A stretch of DNA of 64,000 nucleotides from Companilactobacillus formosensis (GCF_005405305.1 NZ_BJDU01000008.1:61339-125338), one strand, 5' to 3'. Positions 36,520 to 45,735 are shown, numbered from the stretch's first letter. A program made the numbers and translations. The notes: generated by a model from the letters alone, not told the origin.

Positions 36520-37956
36520 TTAGTCTTCAATATGTCTTCTCTCTAAATCATTCATAATTTCCGTATATTTATCTTCAGTTAATGGATAAAATAACATCAA
36601 AATAGTTGTTAGAACTGCCATTACTACGGGATAAATGAATACCAATCCTCTAATACCTGCAATCGCTTGTGCAGTTTGTACATGATTAGGAACATAGCCA
36701 ACGGCACTTAACACAATACCAGGAACTAATCCAGCTGCGGCTTGAGATAACTTTCTAAAATAAGTATATGAGGAATAGACTATACCCTCTGATCTAACGT
36801 GTGTTTTCCATTCACCAAATTCCACAACATCAGATATTAAAGCCCAGTTCAAACCAGAAGTAAGTCCATAACCAAAATAAGAAATTGTTGTAATTATCGT
36901 ATAAACTACGGCATCTCCAGTTACGAAATAACCTATACCATCAGAAATCGCCCAAATTACACAACCAATAATAAATGTACTTTTTTTACCTATTGTCTTT
37001 GTAAGCCATGGGATACATACAGCTGCCAATGTGGCTGAACCCATTGTAAAGAATGCCATATAAGAAATAATAGTAATATTATGCAATGCATATTGTGCAA
37101 AATAAAATTGTACCGCCTGTTTAACATTGAACGCTGAAAATGAGAAGAGATTTGCTAGACAAAGAATTAATAATGGACCATTTTTAAAAACAGAACCGTA
37201 TGACTTGATAATCTCTTTAAATTCAGAAGTACCTTCTTTAGATTGTTCTGCAAAATCTTTTTGTCGCTGTTTTTCATCTTCATATCTTTCTTTAATACTT
37301 GAATAGCAAAACAATTGACAAGCAATTCCTCCAATTGCAAAAATTATTGCAGCCGTAGAATATCCCATATGTGGACTAGGCATTAGCAAAACTATTGGCA
37401 TAAATGCAACTGTAGAAACTAAAGTACCAATATTAGATCCAACGGTTCTCCAGCTTGCTAATTGAGATCTCTCAATATTATTTTTTGTCATTGTTGGTTG
37501 CATAGAACCATATGCAATATTAGAAACGCTATATACAGTTCCAAACAAAATATATGTGATATAACACCATACTTCTTGCATCTTTAACGTAAAGTCAGGT
37601 ACCGTAAAGTTAGCAATTAAGAGTAACCCTAAAGGTAACGCTGCCCATAACATAAAAGGACGGAACCTTCCTCTTGGACCAATTTTCTTTCTATGATCTA
37701 TTATTGTACCTACACCTATATCTGCAAATGCATCCCAAATCTTTGCTACTAAAAATACTCCACCTGCACTAACGGCTGGTAAACCCAACACATCAGTCAT
37801 ATATTTCAATAAATATAATTGACCCATTTCAAAAAGAAAACCATTTCCTAAATCACCAGCTGCATATCCTAGCTTCTCTCTAAATGTTAAAACTTTAGGA
37901 AATGATGTCGTCTCTACAGTTTCATCTTTATCCTCTAAAGAGGGATTCATTACCAT
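36520..37956 (-). CDS. GPH-family sugar:cation symporter
   Basis: About 478 residues, 12 transmembrane segments, with the MelB/GPH features KLGYAAGDLGNGFLFEMGQLYLLKYMTD and DHRKKIGPRGRFRPFMLW. It provides a second, non-PTS uptake route in the locus. The start is one of two ATGs (37956 or 37950) after GGAAGGTGAAAGGA. Two LacI/CcpA-like operators lie upstream, and the aldose epimerase gene follows, so carrier and epimerase probably serve the same sugar. Confidence 0.88.
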   Translation of the reverse strand: MVMNPSLEDKDETVETTSFPKVLTFREKLGYAAGDLGNGFLFEMGQLYLLKYMTDVLGLPAVSAGGVFLVAKIWDAFADIGVGTIIDHRKKIGPRGRFRPFMLWAALPLGLLLIANFTVPDFTLKMQEVWCYITYILFGTVYSVSNIAYGSMQPTMTKNNIERSQLASWRTVGSNIGTLVSTVAFMPIVLLMPSPHMGYSTAAIIFAIGGIACQLFCYSSIKERYEDEKQRQKDFAEQSKEGTSEFKEIIKSYGSVFKNGPLLILCLANLFSFSAFNVKQAVQFYFAQYALHNITIISYMAFFTMGSATLAAVCIPWLTKTIGKKSTFIIGCVIWAISDGIGYFVTGDAVVYTIITTISYFGYGLTSGLNWALISDVVEFGEWKTHVRSEGIVYSSYTYFRKLSQAAAGLVPGIVLSAVGYVPNHVQTAQAIAGIRGLVFIYPVVMAVLTTILMLFYPLTEDKYTEIMNDLERRHIED

Positions 37957-38025
37957 TCCTTTCACCTTCCTATCAATTAATGACTTAATCATATCTTCAA
38001 AATGTTTTTGAAAACAAAATATTAA

Positions 38026-38039
38026 TGAAAACGTTTTCT
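38026..38039. promoter_or_regulatory. LacI/CcpA-type operator before the GPH gene
   Basis: TGAAAACGTTTTCT contains a perfect 12-bp palindrome GAAAACGTTTTC, about 70 bases upstream of the GPH start. Confidence 0.7.
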
Positions 38040-38156
38040 TTAATTTGATATATAACCTTTAAACCCTTGTTATTTAGTAAAACCCAGCTATACCTTGCCC
38101 TCCTTTCAATCCAGAAACATTATATATTGAAAAAAAAGATTATTTTTAAAAAATCA

Positions 38157-38170
38157 TGCAAACGCTTTCT
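38157..38170. promoter_or_regulatory. Second LacI/CcpA-type operator before the GPH gene
   Basis: TGCAAACGCTTTCT closely follows the cre pattern. It lies between the TauE/SafE stop at 38177 and the GPH gene, 131 bases from the other operator. Confidence 0.65.
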
Positions 38171-38176
38171 TAAAAT

Positions 38177-38971
38177 TTACATTTGAATAATCAACTTAGT
38201 TATATTAAAAACATTAAGCACTAAAACACCAATAATCGTAATCTTATAAATGTATAGAACTAATTTTGAACTGATTTTATTACTGATGACCGCACCAAAA
38301 TAACCACCTAGAATGGCAGCGAAAAAGATAAAAATCATATTCATCATTGAGATATTCATTACTGGAATCATATCTATGCTACTTGCCAATTTAGTTATTT
38401 GGGAGAAGAAGATGGTAATAATTGAATAGGTCGTGGCCATTTTAGGGGCGAAAGAAAACAGTGAAACTAACAACGCAACGTTAATCGGTCCCCCACCAAT
38501 CCCTAATAAAGTTGCTACAGTTCCTAGGAGAATACCGCTGAGAAATAAAAACAAATTCATATGTTTTTCTATAAATGATAAATGCAATGGTCGAGTATAA
38601 ATCAACGCTACAATTAGAGTAATTATCAACAACACAATTTGAATGATATTAACGATGCTCTCATTGCCAAAAATTTTAACCAAAAGCACTAATAAAGTAT
38701 CGCCTAAATACCCACCGATCATGGAGCCTACAGCCAGTCTCAGGGCTTGTCCCCATTGGATATTTATTCCATTTTTATACTGTTTATATGTGGACACAAT
38801 CGACATTATGAAGACCGCAAAACTGGAATAGAAATTAATTGCTAGTAAGCCACTTCGGCCTAAAGAATCCATTATTGGTTTTATAATGACTCCTCCACCC
38901 ATTCCAGACATAGAACCAATGATATTGGCACATAAAACTACGAAAAAATAAATAATACTCGTCACTAACAT
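38177..38971 (-). CDS. TauE/SafE-family membrane permease
   Basis: 264 residues with about eight hydrophobic segments and both family repeats (NIIGSMSGMGGGVIIKPIMD near the start; LLGTVATLLGIGGGPINVALLV in the middle). It lies downstream of the LarA-homologue gene, separated by a hairpin. Transport of an organic anion, perhaps the LarA substrate or product, is a reasonable inference from position. Confidence 0.87.
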   Translation of the reverse strand: MLVTSIIYFFVVLCANIIGSMSGMGGGVIIKPIMDSLGRSGLLAINFYSSFAVFIMSIVSTYKQYKNGINIQWGQALRLAVGSMIGGYLGDTLLVLLVKIFGNESIVNIIQIVLLIITLIVALIYTRPLHLSFIEKHMNLFLFLSGILLGTVATLLGIGGGPINVALLVSLFSFAPKMATTYSIITIFFSQITKLASSIDMIPVMNISMMNMIFIFFAAILGGYFGAVISNKISSKLVLYIYKITIIGVLVLNVFNITKLIIQM

Positions 38972-39014
38972 ATTTGCTCACTTCTTTCTGATAAATAAAT
39001 CCCTACTAATGAAA

Positions 39015-39046
39015 ATGTCGTTAATTCAATTACGAATTAACGACAT
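39015..39046 (-). terminator. Hairpin after the larA homologue
   Basis: A 13-bp perfect stem (39015-39027 with 39034-39046) between larA and the TauE/SafE gene; the minus-strand T tract is short (TTTTC), so termination may be partial. Confidence 0.6.
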
Positions 39047-39071
39047 CATCTTTTAAAACTTTTTAAAAAAT

Positions 39072-40532
39072 TTATTGAATTTCTGGATCTTCATCCTTCA
39101 TCATCAAATGTACAGCCATTGTAGAGAATGTCTTAGGTAAAGCTAAAATGTTAGGATTCTTGCCAACATATTTCTCTTCAGCATCTTTAAGTGCTTCTTC
39201 GAAAGTAGCTCTAGTCTTCAAGCCCATTTCACGTGCATAGCCAGGTTTTTCTGCACCGACAATATAAATTGCAGAAGTGTCTTTTTCAGCCAAACCAGCA
39301 CAAGACATCATTGAGAATCCATGGAATGGGTGGAATGAGTTTGTATATCTATATCTTCTGATATATTCCTTATTTGTTGCGTAGTACTCACCCAAACGAT
39401 TCATATCAGACAATTTATTCATATTCAACTTATCGTTTGACCAATCATTATACAATTCATGCATGTATGGCCAACGATTTTCATTAAAGAAACCATTACA
39501 TAGAGAAGCACAGATAATGACACAGTGGTCACTCATAATACGCTTATGTCTAATAACTTGAGCAGATAAGGCTTGCATTAGCATAATTGGATCTGTTCCC
39601 ATTCCATCCCCATAATGGAATTTTTGAGGCATACCAAATACCAAGACGTCATATTTCTTTTCGGCAAATGGAATATAAGTTTTAATATTGGCAGTCTTCC
39701 ATGCTACTGGTTGCATTTCTTTTGCCCAACCACTGTTAATTTCAATTTGACGTGATTGAGTATCTAGAACAGCATCGCAACAGAAGAATTTCTTACCCAT
39801 ACTCTTTTCTTGCCATTGACCAATTTCGTCAAACTTGTGGCGCATCGTTGAGTGTGTACTTACAGGCACAAAGTCATTCTTGTGCATAACACTAGGTACG
39901 TGATGGGCAGCAATTGATCTCCAAGTATTCAATCCTGTAGCACAGTGCTTGTATCCACCGGAATATCCACCATAAGGATTACCTTGAGTATGACCAACCA
40001 TGATGGCAACATCACTGTCATAAACATATTTATTTAAGAAGACACGATCTCCTTGAGGGTCTGTTCCACAATCTACTAGATGTTCAGGATCTTCACTATC
40101 ATGATTCTTAATTTGATTTGGCCAGAATGAATAGAAGATGTCGTCTCCCAAAATAGTATGAATTTCTTGTTCTGTATTCTTTGGATGTAGTCCGTTAGAA
40201 CAAATCAGAAGGATATTTTCGTGTTTAACACCAATTTTCTTCAATTCATTAAGGATAACTTTGATAGCTACCTTACGGTGAGATGTAGGTTGGTTTCCAC
40301 CTTTAACGATATCTGGGAAGATAATAGTAACCTTAGAATCTTTATTAGCTAATTTATCCAAAGGATCCATGCCAATTGGATGGTGGATTGATTCCAAATA
40401 TGCTTCTTCCAATTTATCTTCTGGTATATGTGGAGGATCTGGAACTGTCACTCCTGGAACAAAAACATCTGTATTATCTGGTAATTCGGCAGACATTGTG
40501 CCTGCGCCGTATTCAAATTCAAATTTTTTCAT
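39072..40532 (-). CDS. LarA-family nickel-pincer-nucleotide racemase/epimerase homologue
   Basis: 486 residues of the lactate racemase catalytic family, longer than lactate racemase itself (about 425). Likely active-site residues are present: His116 (SNGLHP), His181 (VGHTQG), Lys195 (YSGGYK, the lysine expected to hold the cofactor by thioamide linkage) and His211 (AAHHVP), and a phosphate-binding region FPDIVKGG. Family members racemise or epimerise 2-hydroxy acids, including lactate, malate and gluconate. Setting in a sugar operon argues for a sugar acid. Its start overlaps the TPI stop by one base (TAATG). Confidence 0.87.
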   Translation of the reverse strand: MKKFEFEYGAGTMSAELPDNTDVFVPGVTVPDPPHIPEDKLEEAYLESIHHPIGMDPLDKLANKDSKVTIIFPDIVKGGNQPTSHRKVAIKVILNELKKIGVKHENILLICSNGLHPKNTEQEIHTILGDDIFYSFWPNQIKNHDSEDPEHLVDCGTDPQGDRVFLNKYVYDSDVAIMVGHTQGNPYGGYSGGYKHCATGLNTWRSIAAHHVPSVMHKNDFVPVSTHSTMRHKFDEIGQWQEKSMGKKFFCCDAVLDTQSRQIEINSGWAKEMQPVAWKTANIKTYIPFAEKKYDVLVFGMPQKFHYGDGMGTDPIMLMQALSAQVIRHKRIMSDHCVIICASLCNGFFNENRWPYMHELYNDWSNDKLNMNKLSDMNRLGEYYATNKEYIRRYRYTNSFHPFHGFSMMSCAGLAEKDTSAIYIVGAEKPGYAREMGLKTRATFEEALKDAEEKYVGKNPNILALPKTFSTMAVHLMMKDEDPEIQ

Positions 40533-41401
40533 TATTTTTTACCTTCATCATATTTTTTTACAATCTTTATAAAATCTTCTGGATAAAAGCCGATATTGTC
40601 TGAGAAATTAGTTAAAGCAATTAATCCACCATCAATATCTGGTAATTCCGCAATATTTAAAGCATTCGTTTCTTTTAGGCCACCTCCATAAAGAATTGGG
40701 ATATCCTTTATGATTGAATGAATGTATTCAGCAACTTCTTGAATTTTGTCTGCTGACGGAACTGGTCTATTAGGACCTATAGCCCAAATAGGTTCATAAG
40801 CGATTTTTAGCTTGTTGATATCTACTTTGGAGAAATCTAATGATAATTGTTTTTTTAATACCGCTTTCCAATTATCAGAATCCCTTTCTTCAGCACTCTC
40901 ACCAACACAATAAAGTACGTTCATACCTACTTTTTGCGCATTAATAATTTTTTCTTCCAAGTCTTCTTGGATGGCTTTTTTGTTTAATTCTTCATCTGAA
41001 GAAACTGAGTTTAAAAATTCTAATTCATAAGCACGTTCTTCACTATGACCAATAATTGTATCCTTGATACCAATAGAAGCCATTGAACTAGCAGGTCTGT
41101 AAGTAGTAAAAGCTCCAATGTTATTGTTACCAACCACATCTTTACTGAATACTGACTGACAGCCAATTTGTAATTGTGATTTTGAATCTAAGCGATTTAA
41201 TGTAGAAATCAAGTAGCCTTCAGGAATGTAAAAAACGAATTCGTAATCTAGTGGGGAGAATTGATTAACCTTATTAGTTAATTGATTAGCAATTGCATTA
41301 AACCAATCTGAACTATTGGAATAGTCTAAATCATTTACACCACCTAAAGACTTTAAAATATCAAATCTTTTTAAATTTACATGAATATATGATTTTCCCA
41401 T
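40532..41401 (-). CDS. Triose-phosphate isomerase family protein
   Basis: 289 residues, about 40 longer than housekeeping TPI. Catalytic residues are in place: Asn9 and Lys11 (HVNLK), His119 (IGHSEERAY) and Glu203 (AYEPIWAIG), with a C-terminal phosphate-binding GGG (LYGGGLKE). It interconverts dihydroxyacetone phosphate and glyceraldehyde 3-phosphate, or related trioses. One-base overlaps with the aldolase upstream and larA downstream couple the three genes. A dedicated copy implies a complete lower pathway in the locus. Confidence 0.87.
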   Translation of the reverse strand: MGKSYIHVNLKRFDILKSLGGVNDLDYSNSSDWFNAIANQLTNKVNQFSPLDYEFVFYIPEGYLISTLNRLDSKSQLQIGCQSVFSKDVVGNNNIGAFTTYRPASSMASIGIKDTIIGHSEERAYELEFLNSVSSDEELNKKAIQEDLEEKIINAQKVGMNVLYCVGESAEERDSDNWKAVLKKQLSLDFSKVDINKLKIAYEPIWAIGPNRPVPSADKIQEVAEYIHSIIKDIPILYGGGLKETNALNIAELPDIDGGLIALTNFSDNIGFYPEDFIKIVKKYDEGKK

Positions 41402-42516
41402 TATTTAAACTCCATTACTTTAGGAGCCATGCCCAGCATTCCGAAATTAACAATCAATTGACCCATAATTTCTTGCGTACCCAAATTAACTGCACGGTTA
41501 ATTTCTTTTAGCGCTGGAGTATCGGCTTTATTTTCTGTAACTAAGTCCATTACCGGTGCCAAGAATGTTCTAGGATCAATATCAGCTTCATTCTCTGCTA
41601 GTAACTTATAAATTCCTGCAGTTGAAGGATCGGTAACGATTTTTGGATTCTTCTTGCCTAATTCTCTAAAGTTTCTAGTTGTTGCTAAACGAATATCACT
41701 ATCGATATTGATTTTGTTAATTCCACAGCCAATAGCTTCCTTCAATTGTTCGATAGGAATACCACCAGTACCGTTAACGTTTCCACCAAGATTATTAATT
41801 TCTTCAACGATATATTGTGGAATTGTAGAAGAACCGTGTGAAACTAAGTTCACATCAATACCTTCAGAAAGTAAGATTTCTTTGATGGCTGTAACAATTT
41901 GCATTCTAAGTTTAATATCGCTTCCCTTGTTAGCACCATGCTTAGTACCATAAGAAATTGCTAGTGAATCAACGCCAGTTTTATTGATAAAATCTAGTGC
42001 TTGCAACGGACTTGTATAACTAGAATTCTTAGCAAAAACATGATCTTCAACACCAGCAATTGTTCCCAATTCACCTTCTACAGTTACGCCGTATTTATGT
42101 GCATAGTCAACAACCTTTTTTGTAAGTTCAACATTATCTTCATATTCGTGAGCGGATCCATCAATCATAACTGATGTATATCCGCTATCGATACAAGCTT
42201 TAGCAACATCAAAAGTTAGTCCATGATCCAAATGTAAAGCGATGGGAATACTTGCTACTTCAGCTTTTTTTGCAACATAATCAGCTAATAAATCGGCACC
42301 TTTTTTAATGTCATCAAGATTACCATTTTTAAAATCAGCTTTTCCACCGATAAAGGCATTTCCCAATTGTGCACCTTGTAAGAATAATGGCGCTCTTAAT
42401 GCTTCGTGAATTTGAATAGCTGCATCCACTTGTTCCTCTGTATTTACGTTAAAGGCTCCCTGTGCGTAATGATATTTATCAGCCGTTTTTAAAAAGGCAT
42501 TTCCATTTATTAACAT
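41401..42516 (-). CDS. Class II fructose/tagatose-bisphosphate aldolase family protein
   Basis: 371 residues. Zinc ligands and substrate residues are visible: HLDHG, DGSAHEYEDNVELTKKVVDYAH, EGELGTIAG, GTKHGANKG, LVSHGSS and KINIDSDIRLA (phosphate loop). It cleaves a ketose-1,6-bisphosphate to two triose phosphates. The protein is longer than tagatose-type class II enzymes (about 285), nearer to type B/long FbaA. AGGAG precedes the ATG. First structural gene after lacI. Confidence 0.9.
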   Translation of the reverse strand: MLINGNAFLKTADKYHYAQGAFNVNTEEQVDAAIQIHEALRAPLFLQGAQLGNAFIGGKADFKNGNLDDIKKGADLLADYVAKKAEVASIPIALHLDHGLTFDVAKACIDSGYTSVMIDGSAHEYEDNVELTKKVVDYAHKYGVTVEGELGTIAGVEDHVFAKNSSYTSPLQALDFINKTGVDSLAISYGTKHGANKGSDIKLRMQIVTAIKEILLSEGIDVNLVSHGSSTIPQYIVEEINNLGGNVNGTGGIPIEQLKEAIGCGINKINIDSDIRLATTRNFRELGKKNPKIVTDPSTAGIYKLLAENEADIDPRTFLAPVMDLVTENKADTPALKEINRAVNLGTQEIMGQLIVNFGMLGMAPKVMEFK

Positions 42517-42534
42517 ATTTTTTCTCCTAACAAT

Positions 42535-43560
42535 TTATTTAATAGATTTAACGGTTTGACGCTCTAATAATTGATATGGCAATTGAACCGTTACCGGGAT
42601 ATCTCTTACTCTTTCAATTCTTTCCAACAACATTCTTAAGCTCATACTTCCTAATTCAGTAATTGGTATATGAACAGTTGTCAGTAAAGGTGTGAAATCT
42701 TGAATTAAATCAATATCGTCGATACTAATGACTGATACATCATCAGGAACCTTATAATTTAATTCCGATAAAGCTTGAATAGCGCCGATTCCTGAAATAT
42801 CATTTCCACAAAAAATTGCGGTATATTTGGGATCATAATGTTTCAATATTGCAGAATATGCGCTTTTGATCGTAAATCTACACTCAACAATCGCATCTCT
42901 AGGGGTCTCTAGTCCAAGGAATTTCATCGTGTTCATGTATCCTTTGTATCTTCCTTCTCCTCTTACCTCCCCTAGATACATAATGTTTTTATGACCTTGA
43001 TCACCTAGATAATTGACTGCAGTTACAGCGGCTGAATATCCATCGCAAACAACTTGATCTAAATTGCTATAAAGTAGTTTGTTCAAACCAACATATATGT
43101 ATGACGAAATATTCATTTTGACTTTGTCCAATAACCACTGATCAAATTTTCCCAAAATTACTACTCCGTCTACGGGATGATTCTTAAAAAATTCCTTAGC
43201 ACTACTATTACGAAGCGCAGCTGATAAAATTACGAAATCAACTATATGGCCTGCTTTAACAGCTTCTTTAGTAATAGTTCTAGAAATTTTCATAAAGAAT
43301 GGATTGTAATCATCCTTATCCAATCTGGCAAAAATCACTCCGATTTTGTATTGCTTAGTTTTTGAAGAAACATTTCCCTTTTGCAAACTTTGCGCTGTTT
43401 TGTTAGGAATGTACTTGTAATTTCTAGCAATTTCCAAAATCTTGTCTTTTACTTCATCTCTGGCTACTTTCTCTGATGTTCCATTCAACACTCTTGAAAC
43501 GGTTGAAACAGAAACACCTGCCATATCTGCAATATCTTTTAAAGTCACTCTACTACTCAT
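42535..43560 (-). CDS. LacI-family transcriptional regulator
   Basis: 341 residues: helix-turn-helix and hinge at 5-60 (VTLKDIADMAGVSVSTVSRVLNG, then YIPNKTAQSLQKG), followed by a periplasmic-binding-protein-like effector domain. It is the first gene of the aldolase-TPI-larA operon, 18 bases upstream of the aldolase gene. Operators of LacI type lie before it and before the divergent S-component operon, so it probably controls both and itself. Confidence 0.93.
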   Translation of the reverse strand: MSSRVTLKDIADMAGVSVSTVSRVLNGTSEKVARDEVKDKILEIARNYKYIPNKTAQSLQKGNVSSKTKQYKIGVIFARLDKDDYNPFFMKISRTITKEAVKAGHIVDFVILSAALRNSSAKEFFKNHPVDGVVILGKFDQWLLDKVKMNISSYIYVGLNKLLYSNLDQVVCDGYSAAVTAVNYLGDQGHKNIMYLGEVRGEGRYKGYMNTMKFLGLETPRDAIVECRFTIKSAYSAILKHYDPKYTAIFCGNDISGIGAIQALSELNYKVPDDVSVISIDDIDLIQDFTPLLTTVHIPITELGSMSLRMLLERIERVRDIPVTVQLPYQLLERQTVKSIK

Positions 43561-43661
43561 ACTTCATCACCTTTTTTAATTAAAAGATAATAAGAAAAAC
43601 GCTTGCCTCCCTTACAAACAAAAAGTTTATCAGCAAAAAAAGCAAAATTAAGAAAAATGAA

Positions 43662-43675
43662 TGCAAACGTTTTAC
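43662..43675. promoter_or_regulatory. LacI-type operator before lacI
   Basis: TGCAAACGTTTTAC, about 100 bases upstream of the regulator start. A weaker GAAAAACGCTTGCC lies at 43594-43607. The 43561-43910 gap otherwise holds only AT-rich promoter sequence. Confidence 0.65.
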
Positions 43676-43817
43676 TAAACCTTTTTTTATAATTTATATC
43701 GTAAATTTCTGTTTATTGAACTAATGAAAATATTCAACGCTTGAATAAAAATCAAAGTTCTCGATTACTTCATCTATGATTGTATATGGCATATGCCAAT
43801 AATTAAATATTTTTATC

Positions 43818-43829
43818 GCAAACGTTTGC
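43818..43829. promoter_or_regulatory. LacI-type operator before the S-component/larC operon
   Basis: GCAAACGTTTGC, a perfect 12-bp palindrome, 82 bases upstream of the ECF S-component start. Confidence 0.75.
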
Positions 43830-43910
43830 TTAACAAAAAAGTTTGCTTTATTTCGAATTTGCTATAGTAAAAATCATAAAGAAACAAATTATTTGTTGGA
43901 GATGATTTTT

Positions 43911-44450
43911 ATGAAAAGAACAGAAGCACAAAAAATTTCAATCGCAGCACTTATGATTGCATTAGGATTAATAATCCCATTCTTTACTTCACATATGTTT
44001 GGAGTTCCGGGAACTATTCTTCTACCAATGCATCTACCTATTATCATCGGTGGCCTAGTTTGTGGTCCTTTGTACGGAGGAATCATCGGTTTCATCGTTC
44101 CAGTATTATCTAGTTTATTAACTGGGATGCCCGTTGTTTATCCGATGTTACCTTTGATGGCTGTTCAATTGATTTTCATGGGAATGTTTGCTGGACTATT
44201 TGCTAAACATTTCAATACTTTGATCTCTTCTATTGGTGGAATTATTGGTGGTTGGGTTGCCTATTCTGCTATGCTTTGGATTTTGATTCAAATTTCTGGT
44301 CACGCTATGAATATGACTGTTTCCAGTGCTTTAGTAATGGGAATCCCAGGTATCGTGATTCAATTAATCGCTTGTCCTTTAGTAGCCAAATTTATCAACC
44401 ATCTAATGAAAACAACTATTAGTAGTAAAGAGAGTAATTATGCTAAATAA
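43911..44450 (+). CDS. ECF-type transporter S component (substrate-specific membrane subunit)
   Basis: 179 residues with about five to six hydrophobic segments. The N-terminus KRTEAQKISIAALMIALGLIIPFF has the short basic lead and Ala-rich first helix common in ECF S components, which bind a vitamin or metal and dock on a shared EcfAAT module. The ATG at 43911 has GGAG nine bases upstream. It is the first gene of an operon with a DUF1893 protein and LarC, so nickel or a nicotinate-derived precursor of the nickel-pincer cofactor is a plausible substrate; this is inference. Confidence 0.75.
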   Translation: MKRTEAQKISIAALMIALGLIIPFFTSHMFGVPGTILLPMHLPIIIGGLVCGPLYGGIIGFIVPVLSSLLTGMPVVYPMLPLMAVQLIFMGMFAGLFAKHFNTLISSIGGIIGGWVAYSAMLWILIQISGHAMNMTVSSALVMGIPGIVIQLIACPLVAKFINHLMKTTISSKESNYAK

Positions 44451-44913
44451 AGAAATTAGTGAACCTGTCATTTTAGAAGCACTTGATTTAATCAAACAAA
44501 ATAAAGCATCTTGCGTTTTAGTAAAAGATGGAAAAATTGTTCATATTGAAATAGGTATGGGAATTTCACCTATACTTTATTCATATATGACTTATCCGGA
44601 TCTTTTTGAAGGGGCAACCATTGTCGACAAAATCGTCGGTAAAGCCGCTGCAGTTATTTCCATACTAGGCAAAGCCAATGAAATAATTGGACTTACTATG
44701 AGTGATTCTGCAATCGAGTACCTTTTGAATAAAAATAGTTCCTTTAGATTCGTTAATTATGTTCAAAAAATTCAAAATCGTACTAGAACGGGCATTTGTC
44801 CTATTGAGCAATCCGTTATGGATATCGACGATCCAGCAGAAGCATTTTTGGCGCTGCTTAACAGACTACAAGATCTTAAAAAAAAAGTAGTAATTAAAAA
44901 AATCTGTGAATAA
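44440..44913 (+). CDS. DUF1893 family protein
   Basis: 157 residues with the DUF1893 pattern: CVLVKDGKIV, VDKIVGKAAAVI, SDSAIEYL and a C-terminal TGICPIEQSVMDIDDPAEAFLALL. Structures of this family have a deaminase-like fold, but no function is established. The start overlaps the S-component gene by 11 bases, and the end overlaps larC by 8, so the three proteins are coupled. Link to the nickel-pincer pathway is by position only. Confidence 0.82.
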   Translation: MLNKEISEPVILEALDLIKQNKASCVLVKDGKIVHIEIGMGISPILYSYMTYPDLFEGATIVDKIVGKAAAVISILGKANEIIGLTMSDSAIEYLLNKNSSFRFVNYVQKIQNRTRTGICPIEQSVMDIDDPAEAFLALLNRLQDLKKKVVIKKICE

Positions 44914-45682
44914 ATTATATATAGATTGCTCGACCGGTATTGCTGGCGATATGCTAACAAGCGCCCTTTTAGATTTATTGGATAATGAACAACAACAAAA
45001 TTTTCTAAAAATTACTAATAATTTATTGGCTAATGCTAAAACCACTTACCGTCGTATATGTAAATTTGATATGGACGGTTCTACAATCGATGTTATCGTT
45101 GATAAAAATCAAGAAGAATTCAGTGAAGATGTACATGAAAAAAAACTGTCGTCATTAAAAGTTACACAAAATTCATTAGATGAAATACAACCCAATCAGA
45201 TTATTAAAAATTTTGATATATCAAAAGAAAGTAAAAAACGTATCATTGATATTTTTGATTTACTAATGGATACCGAAAGTTTTGTCCACCACACTCCTAA
45301 AAAACACGATATTCATTTCAATAAAATCGGTAGTATTGATGCTTTGATTGATATTACAAATATTTGTCTACTACTAGAAATATTAGATATTGAAACAATC
45401 GTGGCATCTTCAGTGAATACTGGTTACGGACAAGTTAAATACAATCAAAAAGTATTCTCTGTACCCGCTCCTGCAACAAAAAAGATTCTTGAAGATATTC
45501 CAAACTTTCATTCTGATATTTACGGTGAATTGTGTACTCCCACTGGAGTTGCTGTATTAAAGCAAATCACATCAGAGTATATGAATTGGAATAGCAGTAA
45601 AAATAATATTAAAAAAATTGGAATAGGCTTTGGACAGAAGAAATTCAATAGACCAACATTCGTAAAATGCATTCTTTACTAA
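44906..45682 (+). CDS. larC: LarC1-like nickel-pincer cofactor nickel insertion protein (no LarC2 part)
   Basis: 258 residues matching the N-terminal (LarC1) part of LarC: IDCSTGIAGDMLTSALLDLL, HFNKIGSIDALIDI, NTGYGQVKYNQKVFSVPAPATKKIL and GELCTPTGVAVLKQI. LarC inserts nickel into the pyridinium bisthiocarboxylate mononucleotide cofactor of LarA. In Lactiplantibacillus plantarum a frameshift joins LarC1 to LarC2; here the frame ends at the LarC1 boundary and a terminator follows at once, so LarC2 is absent. The start is a GTG. larB and larE are not in the window. Confidence 0.83.
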   Translation: MNKLYIDCSTGIAGDMLTSALLDLLDNEQQQNFLKITNNLLANAKTTYRRICKFDMDGSTIDVIVDKNQEEFSEDVHEKKLSSLKVTQNSLDEIQPNQIIKNFDISKESKKRIIDIFDLLMDTESFVHHTPKKHDIHFNKIGSIDALIDITNICLLLEILDIETIVASSVNTGYGQVKYNQKVFSVPAPATKKILEDIPNFHSDIYGELCTPTGVAVLKQITSEYMNWNSSKNNIKKIGIGFGQKKFNRPTFVKCILY

Positions 45683-45732
45683 AAAAACGCCTCATACTTA
45701 TTAGACAAAAATCTAATAAATATGAGGCGTTT
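45683..45732. terminator. Bidirectional terminator between larC and rpiA
   Basis: Arms AAACGCCTCATA-TTATTAG and CTAATAA-TATGAGGCGTTT with flanking A and T runs. Confidence 0.9.
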
Positions 45733-45735
45733 ATT

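Noticed and set aside
45660..45700. Programmed frameshift from LarC1 into LarC2
   Set aside because: The A run after the stop codon is the start of a terminator, and no LarC2-like frame follows.
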